A stretch of 64,000 bases of DNA from Atriophallophorus winterbourni (lineage: Eukaryota > Platyhelminthes > Trematoda > Plagiorchiida > Microphallidae). Positions 36,053-46,196 of the stretch are shown piece by piece. A program made the position numbers and the translations under genes. The stretch covers positions 58,387 through 122,386 of the forward strand of contig JACCGJ010002787.1 of the NCBI GenBank assembly GCA_013407085.1, read 5' to 3'. Below the pieces are notes generated by a model. That model was not told the origin of the DNA, did no database searches, and was given only the letters and a program-made list of their open reading frames with translations. Position 1 is the first letter of the stretch; every line of letters begins with the position of its first letter.

Positions 36053-36406
36053 ATGGCCGAAATTGCTGCTTCTGCATCCGACGATGCAGATTCACAGTTG
36101 CAAGATACTGATACCAATCAAAAGGTTGCAAGTTATCTTGCGCATTGTGGGCCTCAAAAGGCAGAAGTAGCCGACTACCCTCGTTTGGAGGCAGAAGACT
36201 CTCTTCGTAATGAAAATCCCGGTTGTTTACCAAGATCTGACCTTCCGAAGATGAAATTGATGTATTTCGATGGTTCAGCTAGCACTTACTGGAAATGTTT
36301 TCGTCAGTTCGAGACCTATGTGAAGTCTAAAACTCGTGATGACGGACAGAGGTTCATATATTTGCTAAATTATTGCCGAGGTATAGCAAAAGAAGCTATT
36401 GAACAG
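36053..36406 (+). pseudogene. gag: B1 gag N-terminal part
   Basis: The frame contains the BEL/Pao gag signature LPKMKLMYFDGS, then YWKCFRQFETYV and DDGQRFIYLLNYCRGIAKEAIEQ. At that last residue the B2 LTR begins. The continuation CVMLPPERAYERAR is found at 43328, so the break is an insertion and not decay. Gag forms the particle. Confidence 0.85.
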
Positions 36407-36600
36407 TGTAACATCTGTGACGTGAGTAACGCGTATTCCACCCGTTTCTTAGTTCGAGAAATTCAAAACCACAATTCGGATGTTATACGGTACTGTAATT
36501 GTTGCTAATTACAGTACCGTATAACATCCGAATTGTGGTTTTGAATTTGTCGAACTAAGAAACGGGTGGAATACGCGTTACTCACGCCACAGACGTTACA
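36407..36600. repeat. 94-bp-arm hairpin in the B2 LTR
   Basis: Arms 36407-36500 and 36507-36600 are near-perfect inverted copies around a 6-base loop (GTTGCT). Each arm ends exactly at the LTR terminus (TGTAAC / GTTACA). The nine bases after the right arm, GTACTCAAC, equal the first internal bases of B1 and B3. Confidence 0.9.
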
Positions 36601-37025
36601 GTACTCAACTGTAAAGGAACGTACAGCAAACAGGAGACGAAATACTCCAGAATCAATTATATCAAATGCAAACAAGTTCAATGACGACCAAAATTGCCGT
36701 CCAAAATGTCTATCAAAGACAGGACACTCAAAAGTGGTGTCAAAATGCAAACCAATTACAAGTGCCCAAAATGACAACCAAATTCAACAACAATGACCGA
36801 CAATAGCCGAAACGAACAATTAAAACAAATAATTGACCAAAGGCGTGTGAAGAAAAGATTTACAATATCAAGTTTTTAATAACAAAAGAAATGTTTTCCA
36901 TCAAATACAGCATAAATATAAAATACTGGAAAAGATAATCAACAAAATTAAGATTCTGGAAATTGTTTTAAAATATAAGATAAAGACGAAGGAAAAGGAA
37001 GAATTTCATGAAGTTGCATCTTACA
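36407..37025 (-). repeat. B2 3' LTR with hairpin
   Basis: Reverse-orientation LTR ending CATCTTACA at 37025. Compared with the B3 LTR it carries an extra inverted copy of its own terminal 94 bp plus nine bases of internal sequence (36507-36609). Confidence 0.75.
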
Positions 37026-37076
37026 CCTCCGGCCAAATTCTTCCTAGGACCTTAACGTATAAACCCTGTAAGGTTC

Positions 37077-37642
37077 AAAGTAGTTTGAAATTCTTCCTTT
37101 CCCTTTAACATTTCTTTTATTTTGAACCTAGTTACAAAACCTGAATTTTGTGAAATAGATTTTGCTTGTGTTTTATTTTCCTACAGTATTTTGATATAAA
37201 ACATTTCTTTTTGTAATTATTTTATTGGAAATCTTCTGTTCACATATTTGGTGAAGCTTTTGTTTTAATTCATTGTTGAGGCCATTGTCGGTCATAGTTG
37301 TTGAATTTGGTTGCCATTTTGGGCACTTGTATTTGGCTTGTATTTTGACACCACTTTTGGGTGTCTTGTCTTTGATAGACATTTTGGACGGCAATTTTGG
37401 TAACTCCTTTCATTCTATTTATATCTCAGGTCGTCATTGAACTTGTTTGCATTGATATAATTGATTCTGGAGTATTTTGACTCCACTGTTTGCTGTACGT
37501 TCCTATACAGTTGAGGTTTGTATAATTATTGTTGTTGTAATTGTTGCTAATTACAGTACCGTATAACATCCGAATTGTGGTTTTGAATTTGTCGAACTAA
37601 GAAACGGGTGGAATACGCGTTACTCACGTCACAGACGTTACA
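37077..37642 (+). repeat. B3 5' LTR
   Basis: TGTAAGGTTC...GACGTTACA; matches 39195-39768 closely, with small indels. A TTATATC near 37417 could be a TATA element. Confidence 0.9.
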
Positions 37643-37662
37643 GTACTCAACTTCGGTTCGTC
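37643..37662 (+). promoter_or_regulatory. B3 primer-site region without a TGG
   Basis: The bases after the LTR are GTACTCAAC followed by a small hairpin (CTTCG/CGAAG). CTCAACT (37646-37652) is the reverse complement of AGTTGAG at 37509-37515 in the LTR. B1 has the same layout with CTCAACG and CGTTGAG. No tRNA-type site is visible. Confidence 0.45.
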
Positions 37663-37853
37663 GAAGCAGTATTCAATTTTGGAATTCGATTTGTACCGTA
37701 TTTGTCTCAATTGGAGAAAATACAGTACTGAACTTGAAATTTGATTCTTCTCGAACTTGGCGAGAAGTGCAGTTGAAGATTCGCGAATCGATTCAGTTTA
37801 CAATATCGGTGACGTCCCTTTTTATTTGTTTCCTTTTTTCCCTTTGAATCCTT

Positions 37854-39015
37854 TTGTATAAAATGCCCGAACATTTAGCAAGTTTAGTGCGTGGTTCGGT
37901 TAAGTCCCTAAAAGATAGTCACAATGGTGCGGATGATTTTGAATCTCCATCTGTTGGTAGACATGATCTCGACTGTAGCTGTGCAACTTCTAAACGGGCA
38001 CTTGAATTGGAGCAAGATTTAGCGATTGCTAATGCTACAATCTTGAAATTAACTCATGGTACCTGTCATAAACGAGCTTCAGACCTAGCTTGTACTGTGG
38101 CCCACTCAGTATTAGATGAGTTATTTGGAGAGGCCCGACGATTGATTGGCCAGTCAGAAGGCTTCGCTGTTCTTGCCTCCTCAATGCATAAATGTCAGGT
38201 TGCCCTCACTCTATTGGAGTGCCAGGCGGTTTTGAATGCAAGTGACACTTTAGAGTATATTGTGCATATATTACCGGCTGTGTTCCAGCAACAGTGGACT
38301 GATCTGAAGAATGCTGTATACTGCGAGGGATTAGAAATTACTTTTCAGCAACTCACAGACTTTGTGACACGTCGAGCTCTTATTGATTGGAGTCGATTTG
38401 GTCAGTTGTGTAAATGTTGCCAAAAGGATTCCATAGCAAGGCATGTTAGCATCGTTGAGTGCCAAGAAACGGTTTCTATTGATGTAAATTTGATGGGTCT
38501 TGACGTTTGTGCTGTCGGTTGTTCTCGGGAAGCTGAGTTAACTGACACTGAATTAGCTCAGTCGGATTTTGTGACTGATTGTCAAGAAAGGGTTTTTATT
38601 GATGTAAAGTTGAAGGATCTTGATGTTTGTGTTGTCGGTTGTGCTCACGAAGCTGAGTTACCTGACACTGAATTAGCTTAGTCGGATTTTGTGACTGAAT
38701 TTCCCGACACTAATTCAGATACGAGTGAGAGCAAGCCTGGCACACCTGACACCTATTCAGCTCAATGAATAGTAAGCCTGGTTCACATGACACTGAGTCA
38801 GCCGAAAGGTGGCGACAGATGGTAGCCATGACAATCCATATGATTGGAGTAAAGTGTTCCGTTGTGTACCTGATGTGTTATTTGTGTTTCGATCTCATGA
38901 TACACTAATAATAATTTGCACATTAGATTTGTTTAATTGGCGCGAGATGTCGCTGTTTGAGGATGAAATACACAAGGCTCGTTTGGGCGGGGTTGCATGC
39001 ATGAGCTACTTGTAG
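37854..39015 (+). pseudogene. gag: B3 gag-like ORF with C-terminal module
   Basis: The first 276 codons are open. Residues 85-185 (ARRLIGQSEGF, then CQVALTLLECQ, FQQQWTDLKNA, LTDFVTRRALIDWSRFG) follow the BEL/Pao gag pattern, like 43334-43927 of B1. Two 40-residue repeats then end at a TAG (38679-38681), where the first unit has CAG. After a frameshift, 38809-39015 encodes a module with NPYDW and MSLFEDEIHKARL, shared with B1. No zinc finger or enzyme motif is seen. Role inferred: particle protein of a non-autonomous element. Confidence 0.75.
38458..38697 (+). repeat. 120-bp tandem repeat in B3 ORF
   Basis: Units 38458-38577 and 38578-38697 each encode 40 residues, ending in EAELxDTELAxSDFVT. 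They differ at about 20 positions. Confidence 0.85.
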
Positions 39016-39194
39016 GGGACGGTGGCAGAACCGGAGGACGTGGTGGGTCTTAGTCTGGCAAACTATTTCCCTATAAAAAGCCACATGTGTCCAATGATGG
39101 CAATGCGACGTGGCGTGTGTGACTCGCCACTAAATAAAGTCATTTGCTATTCTGGGTTTGTACAGTTAGGCCCTAGAAAGAATTTGGTCGGAGG

Positions 39195-39768
39195 TGTAAG
39201 GTTCAAAGTAGTTTGAAATTCTTCCTTTCCCTTTAACATTTCTTTTATTTTGAACTTAGTTACAAAACTTGAATTTTGTTAAATAGATTTTGCTTGTGTT
39301 TTATTTTCCTACAGTATTTTGATATAAAACATTTCGTTTTGTAATTATTTATTGGAAATCTTCTGTTCACATATTTGGTGAAGCTTTTGTTTTAATTCAT
39401 TGTTGAGGCCATTGTCGGTCATTGTTGTTAAATTTGGTTGCCATTTTGGGCACTTGTAATTTGGTTTGAATTTTGACACCACTTTTGGGTGTCTTGTCTT
39501 TGATAGACATTTTGGACGGCAATTTGGTAACTCCTTTCATTCTATTTATATCTCAGGTCGTCATTGAACTTGTTTGCATTTGATATAATTGATTCTGGAG
39601 TATTTTGTCTCCTGTTTGCTGTACGTTCCTTTACAGTCGAGGTTTGTATAATTATTGTTGTTGTAATTGTTGCAAATTACAGTACCGTATAACATCCGAA
39701 TTGTGGTTTTGAATTTGTCGAACTAAGAAACGGGTGGAATACGCGTTACTCACGTCACAGACGTTACA
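39195..39768 (+). repeat. B3 3' LTR
   Basis: Partner of 37077-37642, followed at once by the second AACCC target repeat. Confidence 0.9.
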
Positions 39769-39773
39769 AACCC

Positions 39774-40265
39774 AAAATAGCAAATGATTTTATTTAGTGG
39801 CGAGTCACACACGCCACGTCGCATTGCCATCATTGGACACATGTGGCTTTTTATAGGGAAATAGTTTGCCAGACTAAGACCCACCACGTCCTCCGGTTCT
39901 GCCACCGTCCCCTACAAGTAGCTTATGCATGCAACCCCGCCCAAACGAGCCTTGTGTATTTCATCCTCAAACAGCGACATCTCGCGCCAATTAAACAAAT
40001 TTAATGTGCAAATTATTATTAGTGTATCATGAGATCGAAACACAAATAACAAATTAGGTACACAACAGAACACTTTACTTCAATCATATGGATTTTCATG
40101 GCTACCATCTGTCGCCCCCCTTTCGACTGACTCTGTCATGTGAACCAGGCTCCCTATTCATTGGAGCTGAATAGGTGTCAGGTGTGCCGGGCTTGCTCTC
40201 ACTCGTATCTGAATTAGTGTCGGAAAATTCAATCACAGAATCCGACTGAGCTAACTCAGTGTCAC
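39774..40265 (-). pseudogene. B2 C-terminal module and 3' internal end
   Basis: Reverse-orientation match to 38690-39180 of B3, including the segment coding for MSLFEDEIHKAR (near 39965), now with frameshifts. It is the part of B2 lying between B3 and the L5 LINE. Confidence 0.75.
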
Positions 40266-41759
40266 AAGGTAGCGTGATTCAAGGTAGCGTATTAGGCCCC
40301 TTACTATTTCTTATATATATAAATGACATACATAGCGTTATTTCGCATAGCAAGCTGTTCTTATTCGCTGATGACATGAAAGTTGTCATCACTTTCCCAG
40401 CTAATCAAGTACAAACTCATATTGCTCGACTAAACAATGATTTAGCTGCACTTGCAGATTGGGCAAAAAATAATGGTCTAACGTTCTCAACCTCAAAATC
40501 TAATTTTATGCCTATAAGATGCACGATACAAAATAACTCAATCCTTCTAAACAATAATGCAATTCAAATGATTGACAGCACACGTGATTTAGGATTTCGA
40601 TATTCTTCATCACTCACTTTCAACGAACAGATACGCCACCTTATTACTAAAGCCAGACAAAGTATGAATACTATACACAGATCTATAATTCAGCCTCATT
40701 GTAAACTAGAAATGTATAAATTATTCACTATTCCTATCTTTGACTATTGTAACATAATATATACTAATATAAATAAAACCGATAGCATAGTTTTAGAAAA
40801 GATACACCGTTCTTTCTCAAAATTAATAATCGGCTATACCACCAGACAATCCTATAGAGAAAGATGTATACAACTGAAGCTCGATCCTCTATGGTTTCGC
40901 AGACTTAAGCATAACCTCATCTTATTTTTTAAAATATTGTCAACGGATAATATGGAAATACGTTCGAATATTCATATACGGCATGATTCTAAATATAGCT
41001 TGAGAAACAGTGAAAAAACTAATAAGTTACCAAGGTTTCGTACTAAAGTAAGGAACAATTTCTTCTTGACTAAATATGCTAAACTGTGGAATCTTCTTCC
41101 AAAATATATAAGACTCAGTTCCTCTTTAAATGAATTCAAATCACATCTAGCTTCATTTCTTACCGTTGATAAAATTCGCAATCTACTTAATTTAAATGTT
41201 CTACCTGATGATTTATATAATAATGGAATTCCTGGTTATTGATATTAAATAAAAGTTCATATCGTTCAAAACAACATTCTCTCGCTTCTGAGTTTTTTCT
41301 CCACAGCAAAATTCTCAATCCGCACTAAAATGAAACTGGCCCACAGACCTAAAACTAGTGGAATAAACCACCTTCGCCTAACGGACAAGAAAACGGCTCA
41401 TGGTCAGGAAAGATCAATCTATTTACAACAATCAAAATGAAAACGTTTGGAACATCAACAATGGAGATTCCTCGCGCGTCTTCGATGGACCTTATCCATT
41501 GATCATCAGTGTTGCCGAAAACATTCTAGACATTTCTTTGTAATAACTGTGTTTTCGTAATACATCAGATCACGTACCGATTACCTGGAAACAACTTTAA
41601 AATCCGTTACCTTTATATTTATTAAACGTTAAATTCCGCTGAAACAAATGACCTTGAACAAATTGTTTTCGCAAATGTACATCCTATTTATCTGATTGTA
41701 CAAAGCTTTTGGAAATTATTGATCATGTTCAACATGCCTTGGACTCCCAAGAATAAAAT

Positions 41760-41797
<38 letters not shown>

Positions 41798-41799
41798 CA
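40266..41799 (+). mobile_element. CR1-like LINE L5, 5'-truncated copy inside B2
   Basis: 327 residues are open (40259-41242). They start in mid-RT with VIQGSVLGPLLFLIYIND, keep FADDMKVV, and run through the C-terminus to LYNNGIPGY. The first residues of the frame come from B2 sequence. The 3' UTR ends AAGAATAAAA then (TTTA)n at about 41758-41796, joining B2 at CTCAGCTTCCCGAG. The coding part looks younger than the copy at 29.6-31.9 kb. Confidence 0.9.
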
Positions 41800-42500
41800 G
41801 CTTCCCGAGAACAACCGACAGCACAAACGTCAAGACCCATCAAATTTACATCAATAGAAACCGTTTCTTGGCACTCAACGATGCTAACATGCCTTGCTAT
41901 GGAATCCTTTTGGCAACATTTACACAACTGACCAAATCGACTTCAATCAATAAGAGCTCGACGTGTCACAAAGTCTGTGGGTTGCTGAAAAGTAATTTCT
42001 AATCCCTCGCAGTATAAAGCATTCCTCAGATCAGTCCACTGTTGCTGGAACACAGCCGATAATATATGCACAATATACTCCGAAGTGTCACTTGAATTCA
42101 AAACTGTCTGGCACTCCAATAGAGTAAGGGCAACCTGACATTTATGCATTGACGAAGCAAGAATCGCGAAGTTTTCTGACTGGCCAATCAATCGTCGGGC
42201 CTCTTCCAATAACTCATTTAACACTGAGTGGGCCACAACACAAGGTAGACCTGATGTTCGTTTAAGACAGGTGCCATGAGTTAATTTCAAGATTGTAGCA
42301 TTAGCAATCGGTAAATCTTGCTCCAATTCAAGTGACCGTTCAGAAGGTTCACAGTTACAGTCGAGTCCATGTCTACCAACAGATGGAGATTCAAAATCGT
42401 CCGCACCATTGCGACTATCTTTTAAGGACCTAACCGAACCACGCACTAAACTTACTAAACGTTCAGGCATCATAGATGTACAATATTGACTTTGAAACAC
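41800..42500 (-). pseudogene. gag: B2 gag-like ORF
   Basis: Residue-by-residue relative of the B3 ORF (SLVRGSVRSLKDSRNGADDF and QCQVALTLLEC-type blocks). It ends at a TGA (41943-41945) that replaces the Trp of ALIDWSRFG; the same frame then continues about 45 residues to the L5 insertion. Gag-only like B3. Confidence 0.8.
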
Positions 42501-42830
42501 AAATTAAATGAACGTCACTGATTGTTCAACAAAAATCTTGTGAAATGGATCAACCTTCAACGTTCCAATCCGCACAGATTCACCCTGATGATAGATCAGG
42601 TTCGTTCACCGATTTTGACGACGTAGCTGAGCGTCGACCAAGTTCAATACTGCTCCGATTGCAATGAAACAAACGAGTATTTTCTCCGGTTGAGACAAAT
42701 ACTGCAACAGTCAAGTTAAGTTGTGACACAAATCCAATTGAACCGATCCAAATTGACCACAGTAATTTCTCCAGTTGAGAAAATACGGTACAAATCGAAA
42801 GTCGAATTGTTGCAATTCCAAGTTGTGTAC

Positions 42831-43322
42831 TGTAACGACAAAAGTCGCTGTTTAACGCGTAGTCCACCCGTTTCTTAGTTCGACAATTCAAAACAATGAT
42901 TCGAGTTTCTTACGGTTCTATTGACAATATTAATAGACAATAACAATAGACAAACCTCAACTGTACCCGGTTGTACAAATGATGTGAGCCAAAAATGCTC
43001 AAAGTTTCCAAATGACAACAATAAATTCAGCCAATGCTGACAAGATAGACTGCCAAATGATAAATACAAAGGAATAAAATTACCAATACAATGGTGAACA
43101 ATCGTCTCTGTTTTCTCCAAATACAACGAGCAAAATATGTAAAATTTTAATGGCAGCCAGGCAATATAAATTACTTCAGTAAAACAAAACGGGGTATACA
43201 AGTGCATAAGGAAAATGTGTACACAAAAACAATGTAAGATAAAATTGTTGAGAATTAAGAAGAATCCAATTGTTCAAACAGAAAATATGAAGGAATTTTA
43301 CACAAACATTTTGTCATTTACA
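42831..43322 (-). repeat. B2 5' LTR
   Basis: On the element strand starts at 43322 (TGTAAA) and ends at 42831 (GTTACA), followed by GTACACAAC. Clearly related to B3 LTRs but diverged and about 75 bp shorter. Confidence 0.7.
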
Positions 43323-43327
43323 AAGAG

Positions 43328-43927
43328 TGTGTCATGCTGCCACCTGAACGTGCGTATGAGCGGGCGAGATCAATCCTGAAGGACCTAGTCGGGCAACCGC
43401 ATACAATAGCAAGATCCATGCTGGATGGACTGTTCAGTGAGTTTGAAGCAGCACCTTACAGTTCGCAACGATTGTCACACCTGGTGATAAAAACGAGTAA
43501 TTGCCAAATTGCTTTAGAGCAAATAAACTACACTGCGAACCTCAATTCATTGATGGTGCTTGAACGCTTGGTCCGCACAATTTTGCTGTATCTACAACAG
43601 CAGTGGGCTGAGAACGTCGAGCAGCGTACATGCGAAGGCCGAGAACCCAATTTCGCGGATTTGATGAGCTTTATCAGTCTACGGGCAAAGGTTGCTAACA
43701 GCCGGTTCGGTCAATTAGTGGAACAAGATCGCAAGGGTAAGGACGCTTACACGAGTGAAACTGGTAATGAACCAGTCGTGAATAAAAAGCAAATCTTTGC
43801 TCAGTGGCGTGCATACGACACAAGGAATATTGAAAATCCAGGATGCCCAACCTGTGGGGTATTCGTGGAGTGGCATCGTGCAAAGACTTCATTACCACCG
43901 ACTGCGAGACATGTTGGAAAAAGGTGA
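43328..43927 (+). pseudogene. gag: B1 gag, continuation after B2
   Basis: Begins with the frame left at 36406 and encodes MLPPERAYERARSILKDLVG, QPHTIARSMLDGL, QQQWAENVEQRT and a LRAKVANSRFGQL segment typical of BEL/Pao gag. It shifts frame near 43850-43920 into the zinc-finger part. Confidence 0.85.
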
Positions 43928-44856
43928 AGCAGTGTCACCTGTGTTTCAAATGCCTGAAGGCTGGTCATGACAGAAAATTTTGTCGTGTCACTAATTCATG
44001 TCAGGTCGTTGGCTGTAAGGCTCCTCACCACACATTGCTGCATTGGGAACCTAAGGTCCAGTCTCACGTTGAAAGCAAAACAGTGAGCATGACGAACTGT
44101 GGGCAAGTTGTCTCTATGGGGGTATTACCTGTTCGCTTGGTAGGACCTGGAGGTTTTTTGAAAGTATACACATTTCTTGATTCTGGTTCTGATACGACAG
44201 TCGTTTGTCGTGAAGTCGCTGAAAAACTTGGACTTGAGATGCAAGCTTCAGAAACTCGCATTAAGACGATGAACGGTACAATGTCCGCTCGCGAGCTTGC
44301 TAGTGAGTTCAAGTTGGAATCGCTAAATAGACTTGAGATAATTGACATCAACAAGGCTTCGGTCGTTGATGAAATCATGCCCTTTGCAAACATGCGGCCT
44401 CGTTCAAAATTAGCAGGTCGATGGTCCCATTTCAAAGATGTGGTATTTGAGGAATCTAACCGTCAACGCATAGTTATCTTGATTGGAAGTGACATTCCGG
44501 AAGCACATTGGGCAATCGAACAAAGATTAGGTGGTCGGAAACAGCCATGCGCTGTGAAAACCTTACTCGGTTGGGTGTTGTTGGGACCTACGAACTATAA
44601 AGCGCATAATACAGCTCTGGTCAATCTTCTCTCTGGCGACATTTGTGAAATAGAATCGCAGTTGAGAAGAATGTACGACTCGGAATTTGAATATTCGAGT
44701 TACATTAGGAACTCCCATTCAGTCCAAGATAGAAAGGTACTTCAGCTAGTGGAGGAAGAATCAAAGCTAGTCGATGGGCATTACGTAGTACCTCTTCCCT
44801 TAAGGATAGTGTCCCCAAACTTGCCAGTAATCGGTCAGTCGCGTTCAAACGAATAG
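43843..44856 (+). pseudogene. pol: B1 zinc finger and protease
   Basis: CHLCFKCLKAGHDRKFC is a CX2CX4HX4C knuckle, followed by CQVVGCKAPHHTLLH, a second Cys/His cluster usual in BEL/Pao gag. The protease then reads TFLDSGSDTTVV (active DSG) and continues to GWVLLGPTN. Intact over 337 residues to TAG 44854-44856, so this section is well kept. Confidence 0.85.
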
Positions 44857-44889
44857 AAAGTCTGAGGTGTTTCCTGAAAGATCCTCAAT

Positions 44890-45240
44890 TTTTTTCTAAA
44901 ATACACAGAAGTGATTAATGCCAACGTGACCAAGGGGCATGCAAGGAAGTTTGGACCGTATTTTGCCGAGAGTAATCGGCCCTTGCTGTATCTACCTCAT
45001 CACGCTGTGTTGAACCCCAAAAAACCAGAAAAACCTCGGGTAGTAGTGGATTGTGCTGCCAAATTTCATGGGTTTTCACTGAATGATATGCTGTGCCAGG
45101 GTCCTGATACAACAGCGAATCTGGTTACCGTGCTTTTGCGCTTCAGGTTCAGTCGGGTAGCTCTAGCTGCAGACATTGTGGAAATGTTCATGCAAGTTAA
45201 AGTTCCTGACAAAAATTTATCGGCGTCACGATTTCTCTTG
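44890..45240 (+). pseudogene. pol: B1 reverse transcriptase, N-terminal fragment
   Basis: Carries YLPHHAVLNPKKPEKPRVVVD, CAAKFHGFSLNDMLCQGPD and VALAADIVEMFMQVKV, the BEL/Pao RT fingers and the first catalytic Asp region (AADIVEMF). The frame then passes without a stop into the C-terminal module at about 45241, so the YxDD box, RNase H and integrase were removed by an in-frame deletion. Confidence 0.85.
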
Positions 45241-45642
45241 TTGGATGAGAAGAATGTTTATATTGTCGGTTGTTCTTGGCAAGCTGAGTTACCTGACACT
45301 GAATTAGCTCAGTCGGATTTTGTGACAGAATTTCCCGGCAATAATTCGGATCAGATGGAGAGCACGCCTGGCTCACCTGACACCAAATCAGCCCAAGTAA
45401 AATGTAGGCCTGGTTCACGTGACACTGAATCAGCTATAATTGGGGCGACGTTTGGTCAGCATGACAATCCGTATGATTGGCGTAAACCTTTCGGTTGTAT
45501 ACCTGATGAACCATTTATGTTTGGAAACCCGGATACAATATTTTGTAATTTAGACTTGTTTGGATGGCGCAAAATGTCGCTGTTTGAGGATGCAATACAT
45601 AAGGCTCGTTTGAGTAGGACATCATGCATGAGCTCATTGTAG
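45241..45642 (+). pseudogene. B1 C-terminal acidic-repeat module
   Basis: Encodes IVGCSWQAELPDTELAQSD, then short DTxSA-type repeats (PGSPDTKSAQ, PGSRDTESA), NPYDWRKPFGCIPD, and LDLFGWRKMSLFEDAIHKARL before TAG 45640-45642. The same module ends B2 and B3. I recognise no known domain. Its shared terminal position suggests the normal C-terminus of this BEL/Pao group. Confidence 0.65.
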
Positions 45643-45706
45643 GAGACGGTGGCAAAACCGGTAGGGATGGGAATAGGGCGTAACTGGGGTGTCGGGCCCG
45701 GGGGCT

Positions 45707-45877
45707 AATGCTTAAGGTGGGAGGCGGGTTTTCGGATCTGCTGACCCCAGAAATACCACCAAGCATTCAGTCTGCCGGTTGCATGCGAAGACGAACGTTG
45801 ATTACACTGAAGGCAAATGTTTTAGGTGGGAGGCGGGTCTTCGGGTCTGCCAACTCCAGAGATACCACCAAACATTT
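45707..45877. repeat. Pair of ~62-bp hairpin units
   Basis: Units 45707-45767 and 45815-45877 share a GGTGGGAGGCGGGT core. Each has matching inverted ends: AATGCTT...AAGCATT in the first and AAATGTTT...AAACATTT in the second, next to GGTGG...CCACC. The end bases differ between units but pair within each. Confidence 0.7.
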
Positions 45878-45969
45878 GATCGTCGAGTCGCTGTCATAGG
45901 TCGCGCAGGTACACGGGTCGGGTAGCCAGGTAGAGCAGAGCTTCGCAGTGTTTGTGTCTAAGCTTCTGT

Positions 45970-46135
45970 TGTATTATATGATTTCAAATGTTCAGTGATA
46001 TTAGGAGACAAAGGCCGTAGAATAGGCTTTAATCTTCTAGAACAACAGTATAGTAGCTGGAATAAAAAAACAAGAATATGAATGATATAGATAGCATGTA
46101 AACAAGCATACAATTGAAGAGAATAATTCATCACA
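45970..46135 (-). repeat. G2 3' LTR
   Basis: 166 bp, about 95% like 49813-49977 by eye. Confidence 0.9.
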
Positions 46136-46196
46136 TTCTCCCCGACAACAAAATAGTTCAGTGGTAAAATGTTCGTTTGGTAAATTTCCAAGCAAA

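Larger units (their letters stand above)
37077..39768 (+). mobile_element. Gag-only BEL/Pao element B3
   Basis: Full LTRs of 566 and 574 bp and perfect target repeats AACCC (37072-37076 and 39769-39773). The 1.55 kb interior has one gag-like ORF plus a C-terminal module and no protease, RT or integrase. It lies in the internal 3' region of an inverted relative (B2). It would need proteins from another BEL/Pao element to move. Confidence 0.9.
36407..43322 (-). mobile_element. BEL/Pao-derived element B2 (with B3 and an L5 LINE inside)
   Basis: Antisense to B1. LTRs at 42831-43322 (5') and 36407-37025 (3'); target repeats AACAG (36402-36406) and AAGAG (43323-43327), one mismatch. Internal part holds a gag-only frame. 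B3 is inserted at 37077 and an L5 LINE at about 40266. Same family as B3 but older, judged by its divergence. Confidence 0.8.
35179..45642 (+). mobile_element. BEL/Pao retrotransposon B1, host of nested insertions
   Basis: Starts with a 563-bp LTR, then gag (36053-36406), is interrupted by B2 and its passengers (36407-43327), then resumes in the same gag frame and runs through protease and part of RT to 45642. Part of RT and all of RNase H and integrase are deleted, and no 3' LTR was found. It is the oldest layer of the nest. Confidence 0.8.

Noticed and set aside
35931..36233. Minus-strand ORF opposite B1 gag
   Set aside because: Antisense of the BEL/Pao gag start, which has clear family motifs on the plus strand.
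41797..41943. A target duplication for the L5 LINE in B2
   Set aside because: The two B2 ends fit together with at most one missing base, so no duplication can be defended.
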